From positions 62,001 through 126,000 of the forward strand of contig NZ_VDFU01000009.1 in the NCBI RefSeq assembly GCF_006152115.1: a stretch of 64,000 nucleotides of DNA, in the 5' to 3' direction. The stretch's first letter is position 1, and each line of letters opens with the position of its first letter. Shown here one piece after another: positions 16,951 through 27,268 of this stretch. A model generated the notes under the pieces. The model ran no database searches. It saw only the letters and a program-made list of their open reading frames with translations, and was not told the DNA's origin. This DNA comes from Rubellimicrobium rubrum (GTDB lineage Bacteria; Pseudomonadota; Alphaproteobacteria; Rhodobacterales; Rhodobacteraceae). A program made the translations under genes and the position numbers.

Positions 16951-17856
16951 TCACCAGTTGTCGGGACCCCGATCGGCGAAAGCATCGACCAGGAAGTCGA
17001 TGAAGGCCCGCACCTTGGGCTGGGTGAAGCGGCCTGGCGGATAGACGGCGTAGATGCCTTGCACCTCGACGGGAAGGCCGGGAATAGCTTCCTCCACAAG
17101 ACCCTTGGCCATGGCGTCCGCATACAGGAACGCGGGCAGGTAGGCGATGCCCAACCCGGACACGCAGGCGTTCAGCAGCGATTGCCCGTCGTTGACGGTC
17201 AGCCAGCCCGCCGTCCGCACCTGCCGCTTCTCGCCCGAGGGTGCGGTGATCTTCCAGACGGCCGAGTTCGCCTGATTGGAGTAGTGCAGGAGCTTGTGCT
17301 CGTTCAGGTCGTCGATCTTGTCGGGTCGGCCGTACTGGGCAAAGTAGCCGGGCGAGGCGATCATCCGCCGGGTCGTTTCGGCCAGCTTGCGGGCCCGCAG
17401 GGTCGAATCCTCTAGGTCGCCGATCCGAACCGCCATGTCGAAGCCTTCGGAGATGAGCTCCACATAGCGGTTGTTGAGGACCATGTTGACGGTGATGTCG
17501 GGATAAGACTGGAGAAACTCGCCGAGCACGGGGCTCAGGTGGTTCACGCCGAAGTCGGTGGCGACCGAGATCCGCAGGAGTCCCGAGGGCGCGGTCTGCA
17601 TGGAGGTGACGAGCGCGTCAGCTTCGCCCGCATCGTTGAGTACCCGGCGCGCGCGGTCGTAATAGGCCAGCCCGATCTCGGTCGGGGAAACGCGCCGCGT
17701 CGTGCGGTTGAGCAGGCGGGCCCCCAGCCGCGCCTCGAGCGCAGAGACATGCTTGGAAACGGCGGACTTGGAAATCCCCATCTTCTTGGCGGCATCCGTG
17801 AAGCCTCCCTGGTCCACAACCGTGGCAAAGGCCTCCATCTCGGTCAGGCGGTCCAT
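16951..17856 (-). CDS. LysR-family transcriptional regulator (CrgA-like)
   Basis: A 301-residue LysR protein with an N-terminal winged helix-turn-helix (about 1-60: FTDAAKKMGISKSAVSKHVSALEARLG) and a C-terminal periplasmic-binding-protein-like effector domain. The start MDRLTEMEAFATVVDQGGF and the RTTRRVSPTEIG segment mark the CrgA/AaeR subgroup. The ATG is preceded by AGGGAG. The neighbours (a cyclase downstream, fadH downstream of the other side) do not reveal a clear target. The promoter region at 17857-18006 is on its own 5' side, so autoregulation is possible. Confidence 0.9.
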   Translation of the reverse strand: MDRLTEMEAFATVVDQGGFTDAAKKMGISKSAVSKHVSALEARLGARLLNRTTRRVSPTEIGLAYYDRARRVLNDAGEADALVTSMQTAPSGLLRISVATDFGVNHLSPVLGEFLQSYPDITVNMVLNNRYVELISEGFDMAVRIGDLEDSTLRARKLAETTRRMIASPGYFAQYGRPDKIDDLNEHKLLHYSNQANSAVWKITAPSGEKRQVRTAGWLTVNDGQSLLNACVSGLGIAYLPAFLYADAMAKGLVEEAIPGLPVEVQGIYAVYPPGRFTQPKVRAFIDFLVDAFADRGPDNW

Positions 17857-18006
17857 GGTCGCTCCCTACAGGTCCGGCGGTGAGCGCAGGTATTGACGAC
17901 GAATCCGGCACAATTGGGACTCCGGGCAGACAAATCCGGGGATTTCCATGGCATTGGCAAGAGCGCCGGAAACGGGACGTTCCGCGCCAGACCTCGTTCG
18001 GGCCCG

Positions 18007-20022
18007 TTACAATCCCGCGGCGAGGCGGGTTCCCTGGTCGATGGCCCGCTTGGCATCAAGCTCGGCCGCCGCATCGGCGCCGCCGATGACGTGCACGGCG
18101 TGGCCCTGGGCGATGAGGTCGTCCGCCAGCCCCCTCTCGCTTTCCTGACCCGCGCAAAGGATGATCGTGTCGGCCGGGATGAGGATGGCCTCCGCCTCCT
18201 CTCCGAGACGGGTCCAAAGGCCGTCCGTCGTGATGCGCTCGTAGCTGGCCCCTCCGACCATGCGCACGCCCTTCATCTGCAGCGACGCGCGGTGGATCCA
18301 CCCGGTCGTCCGTCCCAGCCTGCGTCCTGGCCGCTCGGCCTTGCGTTGGAGAAGCGTGACCTCCCGCAGCGGCTGATCGGGGCGGGGGCCGGCCTGGGCC
18401 AGCCCGCCGGCCGTGAATGCAGGATCGCCCACGCCCCATTCAGCCAGCCACGCCGGGAGGTTCAGAGTGGGGCTCTGGCCCGTCACCAGGAATTCGGACA
18501 CGTCGAAGCCGATGCCTCCCGCGCCGATCACGGCCACGCGGGGACCCGCAACGACGCGACCGGTAAGGATGTCGGCATAGCTTGCCACATGCGGCAGGTC
18601 CTGACCTGGGATCATGGGGCTGCGGGGCCGGACGCCGGTGGCCACGATAACCTCGTCGAAGCCGATCAGGTCGACTGTGGACGGCGCCACGCCGAGCTGC
18701 AGGTCGATCCGGCGCTTGGCCAGCATGGTTTCGAACCAGCCGATGAGGGGGCCGAACTCCTCCTTGCCAGGCACGGCCGAGGCAAGGTTCAGCTGGCCGC
18801 CAATCCGGGCGCCGCGTTCGAAGATCGTCACGGCATGGCCCCGCTCGGCCGCCGTCAGGGCCGCAGCCAGCCCCGCCGGGCCCGACCCGACCACCGCGAC
18901 GCGCTTGGGGTGGGCGGCGGGAACCACCACAAGCTCCGTCTCGTGGGCGGCCCGCGGGTTCACGAGGCAGGTCGCCACCTTGGCCGAGAAGGTGTGGTCG
19001 AGGCAGGCCTGGTTGCAGGCGATGCAGGGGGCGATCTCGGCGGCGCGGCCTTGCGCGGCCTTGGCGACGAAGTCGGCATCCGCGAGGAAGGGCCGCGCCA
19101 GGCTCACAAGGTCGGCGTCGCCCCGCGCCAGGATCGCCTCGGCCGTTTCGGGCGTGTTGATGCGGTTCGAGGCGATCACGGGAATCGTCACCTCCTGCCG
19201 CAGCCGCGCTGTGAGCCAGGTCCAGGCGCCCCGCGGGACCGAGGTCGCGATGGTCGGCACCCGCGCCTCGTGCCAGCCGATCCCAGAGTTGAGCGCGTCC
19301 GCGCCCGCCGCCTGGACCGCACGGGCGAGCGTCGCGACCTCCTCCCAAGACTGACCGCCCTCCACGAGGTCGATGAGCGAGATACGGTAGATCAGCGCCT
19401 TGTCGGGCCCGAGGGCGGCGCGGACCCTCCGCACCACGTCCAGGGGAAAGCGCATCCGGTTTTCGAGCGATCCGCCCCAGTCGTCGGTGCGGCGATTGGT
19501 GCGGGGCGCGAGGAACTGGTTGAGGAGGTAACCCTCGGAGCCCATGACCTCTACGCCGTCGTAGCCGGCTTCCACGGCCCGCCGGGCGGCGCTGGCGATG
19601 GTGGCGGCCTGAGTCTCGATGCCAGCAGGATCGAGTTCCTTGGGGGCGAAGGGGCTGATGGGTGATTTCAGGGGCGAGGGCGCGACGCATTCGGGCCCGT
19701 AGGCGTAGCGGCCCGCATGCAGGATCTGCATGACGATCCGCCCGCCGGCCGCATGGACCGCTTCGGTCACGCGGCGGTGGTTGACGATGTCACGTTCGGT
19801 GAACAGCCCCGCCGCGCCCGGAAAGACCCCGCCCTCGCGATTGGGAGCCATGCCGCCCGTCACGATGAGCCCCGCCGAGGCGCGGGCGGTATAAAAGGCC
19901 GCGACCCGGTCCCAGTCCCCCAACTCCTCCAGCCCCGTGTGCATGGAGCCCATGATGACGCGGTTCGGCAAGGCGACCGCGCCAAGCCGGATGGGAGCGA
20001 GAAGACGGGGATACGGGCTCAT
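18007..20022 (-). CDS. fadH: NADPH-dependent 2,4-dienoyl-CoA reductase
   Basis: A 671-residue flavoprotein of the old yellow enzyme/trimethylamine dehydrogenase family. The N-terminal FMN TIM barrel starts YPRLLAPIRLGAVALPNRVIMGSMHTGLEE. A 4Fe-4S cluster site follows (CIACNQACLDHTF plus a Cys in VATCLVNPRAA), then FAD/NADPH domains with VVGSGPAGLAAA and VIGAGGIGFDVSEFL. It reduces the conjugated double bonds of 2,4-dienoyl-CoA in beta-oxidation of unsaturated fatty acids. HAGRY and the overall length (about 670) match FadH. Other NADH:flavin reductases of this layout act on other enoates, but FadH is the best fit. Confidence 0.93.
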   Translation of the reverse strand: MSPYPRLLAPIRLGAVALPNRVIMGSMHTGLEELGDWDRVAAFYTARASAGLIVTGGMAPNREGGVFPGAAGLFTERDIVNHRRVTEAVHAAGGRIVMQILHAGRYAYGPECVAPSPLKSPISPFAPKELDPAGIETQAATIASAARRAVEAGYDGVEVMGSEGYLLNQFLAPRTNRRTDDWGGSLENRMRFPLDVVRRVRAALGPDKALIYRISLIDLVEGGQSWEEVATLARAVQAAGADALNSGIGWHEARVPTIATSVPRGAWTWLTARLRQEVTIPVIASNRINTPETAEAILARGDADLVSLARPFLADADFVAKAAQGRAAEIAPCIACNQACLDHTFSAKVATCLVNPRAAHETELVVVPAAHPKRVAVVGSGPAGLAAALTAAERGHAVTIFERGARIGGQLNLASAVPGKEEFGPLIGWFETMLAKRRIDLQLGVAPSTVDLIGFDEVIVATGVRPRSPMIPGQDLPHVASYADILTGRVVAGPRVAVIGAGGIGFDVSEFLVTGQSPTLNLPAWLAEWGVGDPAFTAGGLAQAGPRPDQPLREVTLLQRKAERPGRRLGRTTGWIHRASLQMKGVRMVGGASYERITTDGLWTRLGEEAEAILIPADTIILCAGQESERGLADDLIAQGHAVHVIGGADAAAELDAKRAIDQGTRLAAGL

Positions 20023-20090
20023 GCCGCCGTTATGCCGCGCGAAGCGGGGCGGATCACGCAGGACGCCGCGTCAGCGCCCGAGCCCGAGGC

Positions 20091-20115
20091 GTCCGGCAGC
20101 CCAAGGATGCCGGAC
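20091..20115 (-). terminator. candidate ilvD terminator hairpin
   Basis: Arms GTCCGGC/GCCGGAC with an 11-base loop, beginning 10 bases after the ilvD stop on the minus strand. There is no T tract, so it may act as a 3' end hairpin in place of a strong intrinsic terminator. Confidence 0.4.
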
Positions 20116-20125
20116 AATGGGACCC

Positions 20126-21862
20126 TTACTGGTCCATGTAGACGTGCCGCTCGGCCTGGGCGCCCGGATGGGTGACGGCACCGTGGCGGGCACTGCCGAC
20201 GAGCTTGGCGAACTTCCAGAGTGCGCCCGTGGCGTACTGCGTCTCGCGCGGGCCGGCCCAGGCGGCGCGACGGGCTGCCAACTCCTCGTCCGATAGGGCC
20301 ACCGACAACTCGCCCGTCAGCGCGTTCAGTGTGATGACGTCGCCGTTCCGAAGAAGCGCAATGGGACCGCCATGCGCCGCCTCGGGGCCGACATGGCCCA
20401 CGCAGAAGCCGCGCGTGGCCCCCGAGAAGCGCCCATCGGTGATAAGAGCGACCTTCTTGCCCATGCCCTGGCCCGACAGAGCGGCGGTCGTGGCCAGCAT
20501 CTCGCGCATGCCGGGGCCTCCGGCCGGCCCTTCGTTGCGGATGACGATGACCTCGCCTTCCCGGTACTCGCGCGCCTTGACGGCGGCGAAGGCGTCCTCC
20601 TCGCAGTCGAAGACGCGGGCGGGGCCGGTGAAGACCTGCTCGGCCTCGCTCATGCCGGCCACCTTCACGATGGCGCCGTCGGGCGCGAGATTGCCCCTGA
20701 GCCCCACGACGCCGCCGGTGCGGGTCAGGGGGGTCGTCACCGGGTAGATCACGCGGCCATCAGCCTCGGCCCGGATGTCGTCCAGCTCCTCGCCTAGAGT
20801 CCGGCCCGACGCGGTGATGCAGTCCTCGTGCAGGAGGCCCGCCTTTTGCAACTCCTTCATGACCACGGGCACGCCGCCGACCTCGTGGAGGTCTTTGGCG
20901 ACGTAGCGGCCGCCCGGGCGCAGGTCGACGAAGTAGGGCGTGTCGCGCATGATGTCGGTCACGTCGAACAGGTCGAAATCGATCCCGGCCTCGTGGGCGA
21001 TGGCGGGAAGGTGCAGCGCGCCGTTGGTCGAGCCGCCGGTGCAGGCCACCACGCGAGCCGCGTTCTCCAGCGATTTGCGGGTGACGATGTCACGGGCGCG
21101 GATGTTCTTCTCGATCAGGTGCATGACCGCGACGCCCGACGCCTCGCAGAACTGGTCGCGGGATTCGTAGGGGGCGGGGGCGCTAGAGGAGTTGAGCAGC
21201 GCGAGGCCGATCGCCTCGGACACGCAGGCCATCGTGTTGGCGGTGTACTGCGCGCCGCAGGCCCCCGAGGAAGGGCAGGCCACCCGTTCGAGGATCTCCA
21301 GCTCCGCATCGGACATGTTGCCGGCCTGATGCCGGCCCACGGCCTCGAACACGTCCTGCACGGTCACGTCCTGGCCATTGAGCCGCCCTGGCAGGATAGA
21401 CCCGCCATAGATGAACACGGACGGCACGTTGAGCCGAACCATCGCCATCATCATGCCCGGCAGCGACTTGTCGCAACCCGCAAGGCCCACGATGGCGTCG
21501 TAGCAATGGCCGCGCATCGTCAGTTCCACGGTGTCGGCGATGGCCTCGCGGGAGGCGAGCGAGGAGCGCATCCCCTCGTGGCCCATGGCGATGCCGTCCG
21601 TGACGGTGATGGTCGTGAACTCGCGGGGGGTGCCGCCGCCCTTCTTGACGCCGTGCTTCACGACCTGTGCCTGCCGATTCAGGGCGATGTTGCAGGGCGC
21701 GGCCTCGTTCCAGCAGGTGGCGACGCCGACCCAGGGCTGGTGGATCTCCTCCTCGGTGATCCCCATGGCGTAGAAGTAGCTCCGGTGCGGAGCGCGGGCC
21801 GGGCCTTCGGTGACATGGCGGCTGGGCAGCCGCGACTTGTCGAAGCGCGTGTTGATCGTCAT
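20126..21862 (-). CDS. ilvD: dihydroxy-acid dehydratase
   Basis: A 578-residue Fe-S dehydratase of branched-chain amino acid synthesis; it converts 2,3-dihydroxy-isovalerate and its methyl analogue to 2-keto acids. Cluster ligand regions are visible: [25 protein letters not shown] and [18 protein letters not shown], with a [20 protein letters not shown] segment near the C-terminus. The ATG at 21862 is preceded by GAGGGGG. It is divergent from accD across a 200-base gap in which I see no leader peptide or attenuator. A distant paralogue, the sugar-acid dehydratase, lies at 42783-44525. Confidence 0.96.
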   Translation of the reverse strand: MTINTRFDKSRLPSRHVTEGPARAPHRSYFYAMGITEEEIHQPWVGVATCWNEAAPCNIALNRQAQVVKHGVKKGGGTPREFTTITVTDGIAMGHEGMRSSLASREAIADTVELTMRGHCYDAIVGLAGCDKSLPGMMMAMVRLNVPSVFIYGGSILPGRLNGQDVTVQDVFEAVGRHQAGNMSDAELEILERVACPSSGACGAQYTANTMACVSEAIGLALLNSSSAPAPYESRDQFCEASGVAVMHLIEKNIRARDIVTRKSLENAARVVACTGGSTNGALHLPAIAHEAGIDFDLFDVTDIMRDTPYFVDLRPGGRYVAKDLHEVGGVPVVMKELQKAGLLHEDCITASGRTLGEELDDIRAEADGRVIYPVTTPLTRTGGVVGLRGNLAPDGAIVKVAGMSEAEQVFTGPARVFDCEEDAFAAVKAREYREGEVIVIRNEGPAGGPGMREMLATTAALSGQGMGKKVALITDGRFSGATRGFCVGHVGPEAAHGGPIALLRNGDVITLNALTGELSVALSDEELAARRAAWAGPRETQYATGALWKFAKLVGSARHGAVTHPGAQAERHVYMDQ

Positions 21863-22062
21863 GGGATCCCCCTCGGTTCGGGCCAAGGGGATACGACGCC
21901 AGGGGCCATGCGTCCAGATGCCCGCAGGCTGGCCCCAGCTCGGCCGCCGTTCCATTCCTGGGGTGTGCAAGGCAGGGCCAAACGGCGCAGGACGGTCCCG
22001 CCGATTGCATTCGCGGTCCCCCCGGCTTATCTCCCCTCGCCAAAGGCTCGGAGGGCGCGCGC

Positions 22063-22989
22063 ATGAACTGGATCTCCAACTACGTCCGCCCGCGGATCAA
22101 TTCGATCTTCTCGCGCCGCGAGGTGCCCGAGAATCTCTGGTCCAAGTGCGACGAATGCGGGCAGATGCTGTTCCACCGCGAACTGGCCGAGAACCTGAAC
22201 GTCTGCCCCAATTGCGGGCACCACATGGCGATCAAGCCGCGCGAACGGTTCGCGGCTTTCTTTGACGGCGGCATCTTCACCGAGGTTCGGGTGCCCGAGC
22301 CGATCCAGGACCCGTTGCAGTTCCGCGACCAGAAGAAATACGTGGACCGCATCAAGGAGGCCCGCAGGACCACCGGCGAGAAGGAAGCCATGCTCGTGGC
22401 CGAGGGCGAGGTCGGGCGCACCCCGATCATCGCCGTGGCGCAGGACTTCTCCTACATGGCAGGGTCCATGGGGATGTATGTTGGCAACGCCATCATCGCC
22501 GCCGCCGAACGGGCGGTGGAGCTGAGGCGGCCCTTGGTGCTGTTCTCGGCCGCCGGGGGCGCGCGGATGCAGGAAGGTATCCTGTCGCTGATGCAGATGC
22601 CGCGCACCACGGTCGCAGTGCAGATGCTGAAGGAAGCGGGGCTGCCCTACATCGTGGTGCTGACGCATCCGACCACGGGCGGCGTTACGGCCTCTTACGC
22701 CATGCTGGGCGACGTCCAGATCGCCGAGCCCGGCGCGCTGATCTGCTTCGCTGGCCCCCGCGTGATCGAGCAGACGATCCGCGAGACGCTGCCTGAAGGG
22801 TTCCAGCGGGCCGAATACCTGCTCGACCACGGGATGCTCGACCGGGTGACGCCGCGTGGCAAGCTCAAGGACGAGATCGTGACGATTCTGCGGATGCTCC
22901 TGCGTGAGCCCCCAGCCGTCATGGCCGACCTGCCTCCGCCCGCGCAGGTGGCATCGGTCATCGAAGCGCCGGCCGCCGCTGCGGAATGA
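22063..22989 (+). CDS. accD: acetyl-CoA carboxylase carboxyltransferase subunit beta
   Basis: A 308-residue AccD. The N-terminal four-cysteine zinc finger is complete (CDECGQMLF and CPNCGHHM). The carboxyltransferase core follows, with [36 protein letters not shown] and [20 protein letters not shown]. With AccA it transfers the carboxyl group from biotin to acetyl-CoA to make malonyl-CoA. It overlaps folC by 4 bases (ATGA), the usual accD-folC pair in proteobacteria. The C-terminal tail is Pro/Ala-rich. Confidence 0.97.
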   Translation: MNWISNYVRPRINSIFSRREVPENLWSKCDECGQMLFHRELAENLNVCPNCGHHMAIKPRERFAAFFDGGIFTEVRVPEPIQDPLQFRDQKKYVDRIKEARRTTGEKEAMLVAEGEVGRTPIIAVAQDFSYMAGSMGMYVGNAIIAAAERAVELRRPLVLFSAAGGARMQEGILSLMQMPRTTVAVQMLKEAGLPYIVVLTHPTTGGVTASYAMLGDVQIAEPGALICFAGPRVIEQTIRETLPEGFQRAEYLLDHGMLDRVTPRGKLKDEIVTILRMLLREPPAVMADLPPPAQVASVIEAPAAAAE

Positions 22990-24257
22990 GCGGCCCCCAA
23001 GGGTCTGACATGCTTTTGGAGCGGATGACCCGGCTCCATCCAAAGATTATCGACCTGACGCTGGCGCGCGTCGAACGACTGTGCGCCGCGCTGGGCCACC
23101 CGGAGCGCCGCCTTCCGCCCGTGATCCACGTGGCCGGGACAAACGGCAAGGGCTCCACGCAGGCGATGATCCGGGCCGGGCTGGAGGCGACGGGCGCCAG
23201 GGTCCACGCCTACACCTCGCCGCACCTCGCGTGGTTCCACGAGCGCATCCGGCTGGCCGGGGAACTGATCGACGAGGACCACCTGATGGCGGTCCTTGAC
23301 CGCTGCATGGAGGCCAACGGCGAGGAGCCGATCACCTTCTTCGAGATCACCACCGCCGCCGCCTTTCTCGCCTTCTCCGAGACGTCCGCCGACTGGACGC
23401 TGCTCGAGGTGGGCCTGGGCGGACGGCTCGATGCCACCAACGTGGTCGAGCAGCCCCGGCTGACGGTGATCACGCCCGTGGACCTCGACCATCAGCAATA
23501 TCTGGGCGATACCCTTGCCAAGATCGCGGGCGAGAAGGCGGGGATCATCAAGCGCGGCGTACCGGTCGTGGTGGCCCGCCAGCACCCCGAGGCGCTGGAC
23601 GTCATCGAGGAGAAGGCCGCGCGCCTGGGCGCGCCGGTCCTGGCCTTTGGGCAGCACTGGCATTGCGGCGTGGAGCGGGGGCGGCTCGTCTATCAGGACG
23701 AGCGGGGGCTGCTGGACCTGCCGCTGCCGAACCTTCCGGGGCCGCACCAGATCGTCAACGCGGGCGCGGCACTTGCGGCGATGCGGACGCTTGGGCTGGA
23801 TGACGACGCCTGCGAGGCGGGCGTGACCCGCGCCGAGTGGCCTGCGCGCATGCAGCGGCTGCGGGGCCTTCTGGCCGAGATGGTCGGGCCCGGGGAGCTT
23901 TGGCTCGATGGCGGCCACAACCCGGCGGCGGGCGAGGCGATCGCGGCAACGCTGCGGGCCATGCCCCCGGTGCGCACCCATCTCGTGTGCGGGATGCTGA
24001 ACACCAAGGACGTCGCGGGTTTCATGCGCCCCCTGGCCGGGGTGGCGGAGCGGCTTTGGGCCGTGTCGATTCCCGGCGAGGCGAACACGCTGCTCGCCGA
24101 GGACACGGCACGCCACGCGCGTGAGGCCGGGCTGCAGGCGGACATGGCCGAGGGCGTACCCGAAGCAATCGCTGCGGCGACCGGGATGGGTGCTCACCGA
24201 ATCCTGATCTGCGGGTCGCTGTATCTGGCAGGGCACGTGCTACGACAGGGCGCATGA
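22986..24257 (+). CDS. folC: bifunctional folylpolyglutamate/dihydrofolate synthase
   Basis: A 423-residue Mur-ligase-family enzyme. The P-loop is [11 protein letters not shown] (about 48-58), and [28 protein letters not shown] and [27 protein letters not shown] follow as in FolC. It adds glutamate to dihydropteroate and extends the polyglutamate tail of folates. It overlaps accD upstream and the next small gene downstream (ATGA both times), so all three are probably on one transcript. Confidence 0.96.
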   Translation: MSGPQGSDMLLERMTRLHPKIIDLTLARVERLCAALGHPERRLPPVIHVAGTNGKGSTQAMIRAGLEATGARVHAYTSPHLAWFHERIRLAGELIDEDHLMAVLDRCMEANGEEPITFFEITTAAAFLAFSETSADWTLLEVGLGGRLDATNVVEQPRLTVITPVDLDHQQYLGDTLAKIAGEKAGIIKRGVPVVVARQHPEALDVIEEKAARLGAPVLAFGQHWHCGVERGRLVYQDERGLLDLPLPNLPGPHQIVNAGAALAAMRTLGLDDDACEAGVTRAEWPARMQRLRGLLAEMVGPGELWLDGGHNPAAGEAIAATLRAMPPVRTHLVCGMLNTKDVAGFMRPLAGVAERLWAVSIPGEANTLLAEDTARHAREAGLQADMAEGVPEAIAAATGMGAHRILICGSLYLAGHVLRQGA

Positions 24258-24772
24258 TCCGTACCGCCCTCCTCCTGGCCCTTTGGGCCCAGCCGTCCCA
24301 TGCTGCGCTTGTCCACTTCTGCTGGGCCGGGTCGAACGGCTACACCATGACCGGCTCCATGGAGTTCCCCGACGACCTCGCGCAGGCCGATCTCATCACC
24401 GAACAGGATGTCACGCGCTTCCGCATCGCGGGATTCCAGAACGGTGCGCTGATCGGTACGTGGGACATGAGCACCCGCGAACCCGACGACACCTGGTATC
24501 TCCGCTACTTCCCGCGCCTCATGCAGTTCCCCACGAACAGCGAGGTGCCGGGTCTCTTCGACCAGGGCTGGAACGCGGACGGGACGGCCATGGACTGCGA
24601 CGAGGGCGAGTTCGGCTTCAACGCCGGGAACTATGCGCAGGACTTCTGCCTGTCGGGTGTCTGGATCGAGGAGTCGGGGGTCGAGCCGCAGAAGCCCTTC
24701 ATCGCCCAGACCACCGCGCCGACCGACCCCGCCTGCGCGGGGCCGGCGCTGCTGAGCAAGCGGCGACGGTAG
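24254..24772 (+). CDS. hypothetical exported protein
   Basis: A 172-residue protein with a signal peptide (about 1-18, ending SHA-A). Mature features include HFCWAGSNGYTMTGSMEFPDDL and four to five cysteines (FCWAG, MDCDEG, DFCLSG, DPACAG). The family is common after folC in Rhodobacterales but has no assigned function that I can name. It starts inside the folC stop (ATGA) and is followed by a strong bidirectional hairpin. Periplasmic location is inferred from the signal peptide. Confidence 0.65.
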   Translation: MIRTALLLALWAQPSHAALVHFCWAGSNGYTMTGSMEFPDDLAQADLITEQDVTRFRIAGFQNGALIGTWDMSTREPDDTWYLRYFPRLMQFPTNSEVPGLFDQGWNADGTAMDCDEGEFGFNAGNYAQDFCLSGVWIEESGVEPQKPFIAQTTAPTDPACAGPALLSKRRR

Positions 24773-24774
24773 GG

Positions 24775-24800
24775 GGAGCGGGGATCTTCAGCCCCGCTCC
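24775..24800. terminator. bidirectional terminator hairpin
   Basis: Arms GGAGCGGGG/CCCCGCTCC (9 bp) with an 8-base loop, sitting between the convergent small exported-protein gene and gabT, almost touching both stops. No T tract. Confidence 0.55.
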
Positions 24801-24807
24801 GACGCCA

Positions 24808-26097
24808 TCAGGCCGCCTCGGGCAACGCCCGGGCCGCCAGCACCGACTCCTCCAGGATGCCCATCGCCTCGGCAAAGACGTCGTCCGGGATGGTGATCGG
24901 AGCCAGGAAGCGGATAACGTTGCCATAGACCCCGCAGGTCAGCAGGATCAGGCCGCGTTTCAACGCCTCAGTCCGCACGCGGTTGGTGAAATCGGCATCC
25001 GGCGTGTGGGTGCCGGGCAAGGTGAACTCCGCCGCGACCATGAACCCCGGCCCACGGACCTCAGCGATCTCGGGCACGCGGTCGCGCAGGGACTCGAGGT
25101 GCTGGCGCAGGCGCGATCCCAGGACGTTGGCCCGGTTGCAAAGGTCCTCCTCCTCGATCACGTCGAGGACGGCGTGAGCCGCCGCGATCCCCAGCGGGTT
25201 GCCGCCATAGGTGCCCCCAAGGCCGCCGGGGTTGGCCGCGTCCACGATGGAGGCGCGGCCGGTCACCGCCGCGATGGGCAGGCCGCCCCCCAGCCCCTTG
25301 GCCATGCAGACGAGGTCCGGGGCCACGTCGTAATGCTCCATGGCGAAAAGCTTGCCGGTGCGGGCGAAGCCGGTCTGCACCTCGTCCGCGATGAGCACGA
25401 TGCCGTGGTCGTCGCAAAGCTGGCGCAGGCCGCGCATCAGCTCGGCCGGCGCGGGGTAGAAACCACCCTCGCCCTGCACGGGCTCGAGGATGATCGCGGC
25501 GACGCGGGCGGGGTCGAGGTCGGCCTTGAACAGGGCCTTGATGCCGGCCAGCGCATCGTCGGCGGTGGTTCCATGCAGCGCAACGGGGAAGGGCACGTGG
25601 TACACGTCAGGCATCATCGCGCCGAAGCCCGCCTTGTAGGGCTGGACCTTGCCGGTCAGCGACATGCCCATGAATGTCCGGCCGTGGAAGCCGCCGCCGA
25701 AAGCGATCACGGCGCTGCGGCCCGTGGCGTAGCGCGCGATCTTGACCGCGTTCTCCACGGCCTCGGCGCCGGTGGTGACGAACAGGGTGCGCTTCTCGAA
25801 GTCGCCGGGCACGAGGGCATTCAGCCGCTCGCCCAAGCGGATGTAGTTCTCGTAAGGCAGCACTTGGTGGCAGGTGTGAGTGAAGCTGTCCAACTGCGCA
25901 TGGACGGCCGCCATGACCTTGGGATGACGATGGCCCGTGTTCACTACGGCGATGCCGGCTGCAAAGTCGATGTAGCGGTTGCCCTCGACGTCCCAGACCT
26001 CGGCGTTCTCCGCCTTGTCGACATAGATCTGGGTCTGCATCCCCACGCCCCGCGCGATGGCGGTCTTGCGGCGCTCGGCGATCTCGGCGTTCTGCAT
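24808..26097 (-). CDS. gabT: 4-aminobutyrate aminotransferase
   Basis: A 429-residue class III PLP aminotransferase. The Schiff-base lysine is about residue 267 in LVCMAKGLGGGLPIAAVTG, and IILEPVQGEGGF, IADEVQTGFARTG and GGTYGGNPLG are as in GabT. It transfers the amino group of GABA to 2-oxoglutarate, giving succinate semialdehyde. No gabD is adjacent. AAGGAG precedes the ATG. The neighbour zapE is 30 bases upstream, which suggests co-transcription without an obvious functional link. Confidence 0.92.
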   Translation of the reverse strand: MQNAEIAERRKTAIARGVGMQTQIYVDKAENAEVWDVEGNRYIDFAAGIAVVNTGHRHPKVMAAVHAQLDSFTHTCHQVLPYENYIRLGERLNALVPGDFEKRTLFVTTGAEAVENAVKIARYATGRSAVIAFGGGFHGRTFMGMSLTGKVQPYKAGFGAMMPDVYHVPFPVALHGTTADDALAGIKALFKADLDPARVAAIILEPVQGEGGFYPAPAELMRGLRQLCDDHGIVLIADEVQTGFARTGKLFAMEHYDVAPDLVCMAKGLGGGLPIAAVTGRASIVDAANPGGLGGTYGGNPLGIAAAHAVLDVIEEEDLCNRANVLGSRLRQHLESLRDRVPEIAEVRGPGFMVAAEFTLPGTHTPDADFTNRVRTEALKRGLILLTCGVYGNVIRFLAPITIPDDVFAEAMGILEESVLAARALPEAA

Positions 26098-26127
26098 GGG
26101 AATGGGCTCCTTGGGTTGGCGGACCGG

Positions 26128-27228
26128 TTATAGCTTGGTGGCCGAGGGCTCCGCCACCCCCTGACCTTCGGTCACGCGGCCCCAGTCGGCTGCCTGCATC
26201 TCCATGAGGCGGCTTGCGGTGCGGGCGAACTCGAAGCTGCCCTCGCCTTCGACGTACAGCCTGTCCGGTGAAGCCGCGGCAGAGGCGAACAGCGTCACCC
26301 GCGCCTCGTAGAGCGCGTCGATGAGGGTTACGAACCGGCGGGCCTGATTGAAATTCTCGGAGGACAGGCGTGGGATCTCGTCGATGAGCAGCACGCGGAC
26401 TGTCCCGGCCAGGGCGAGATAATCGGCGGGCCCCAAGGGGCGGCCGCAGAGATCGTAGAAGCTCGCGCGCGCCGATCCGTTGTGGAAGGCGGGGATCTCC
26501 ACGTCGCGGCCATAGACGCGGAGCGTGGCGGGCTTGGCCTGACCATGGGCCAGGTCGGCCCAAAGGGCGTTCATGGCGGCGCGCGTCTCGGCGTTCACGG
26601 GGCAGAAGTAGCGCTGCGAACCGACCAAGCGGCCCTGGCGGTGATCGGTGGGCGAGGCGAGTTCCACCACCTCGCAGTTCTGCTCGATCATGGTGATGAA
26701 GGGCAAGAACAGCGCGCGGTTCAGGCCGTCCTTGTAAAGGTCCGAGGGCGGCCGGTTCGATGTGGTGAGCAGCGTCACCCCCTGGGACCAGAGGCGCTGG
26801 AACAGCCGGCCCAGGATCATCGCGTCAGCGATGTCGGTGACCTGCATCTCGTCCAAGGCGAGCAGCCGCGCCTCGACCGCGATCTCATCGGCCACGGGAA
26901 GGATGGCGTCCTCGGCCCCGGTTGCACGGACGCGGGCCAGCGCGGCCTGCACCCATTGCATGAAGGCGTGGAAATGCTGGCGGCGGGTTGGAACCTTACT
27001 GCCCAGCGCATCGAGGAAGAGGTCCATCAGCATGGACTTGCCCCGGCCGACCCCGCCCCAAAGGTAAAGACCGCGCACCGGCTGGGGCTTGCGGAACAGG
27101 CCCCGGCGCGGAGGATCCTCGATCTCGGCCTGCAGTCGGTCGAGATAGGGCAAGAGCGCCCGCTGGGCGCTGTCGGGCTTGAGCCGTCCCTCGCGGGCGC
27201 GGCTGTCGTAAAGGCTGGCGACATCCAT
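26128..27228 (-). CDS. zapE: cell division ATPase ZapE (AFG1 family)
   Basis: A 366-residue AAA-type ATPase. The Walker A motif is GGVGRGKSMLMDLF, preceded by PVRGLYLW; LLALDEMQVTDIADAMILGRLF is the Walker B region, followed by TLLTTSNRPPSDLYKDGLNR, all hallmarks of ZapE/AFG1. ZapE associates with the Z ring and is needed under some growth stresses; mitochondrial AFG1 relatives help degrade respiratory subunits. The ATG at 27228 (MDVASLYDSRAREGRL) is where family similarity begins; no strong ribosome site is visible. Confidence 0.93.
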   Translation of the reverse strand: MDVASLYDSRAREGRLKPDSAQRALLPYLDRLQAEIEDPPRRGLFRKPQPVRGLYLWGGVGRGKSMLMDLFLDALGSKVPTRRQHFHAFMQWVQAALARVRATGAEDAILPVADEIAVEARLLALDEMQVTDIADAMILGRLFQRLWSQGVTLLTTSNRPPSDLYKDGLNRALFLPFITMIEQNCEVVELASPTDHRQGRLVGSQRYFCPVNAETRAAMNALWADLAHGQAKPATLRVYGRDVEIPAFHNGSARASFYDLCGRPLGPADYLALAGTVRVLLIDEIPRLSSENFNQARRFVTLIDALYEARVTLFASAAASPDRLYVEGEGSFEFARTASRLMEMQAADWGRVTEGQGVAEPSATKL

Positions 27229-27268
27229 GGCCGGGGGGCCTACTGCCTGGGACTGGGGAAGGGAAGAC

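Noticed and set aside
21863-22062. A leader peptide or riboswitch before ilvD or accD
   Set aside because: The 200-base divergent gap holds no run of Ile/Leu/Val codons after a start and no convincing terminator/antiterminator pair.
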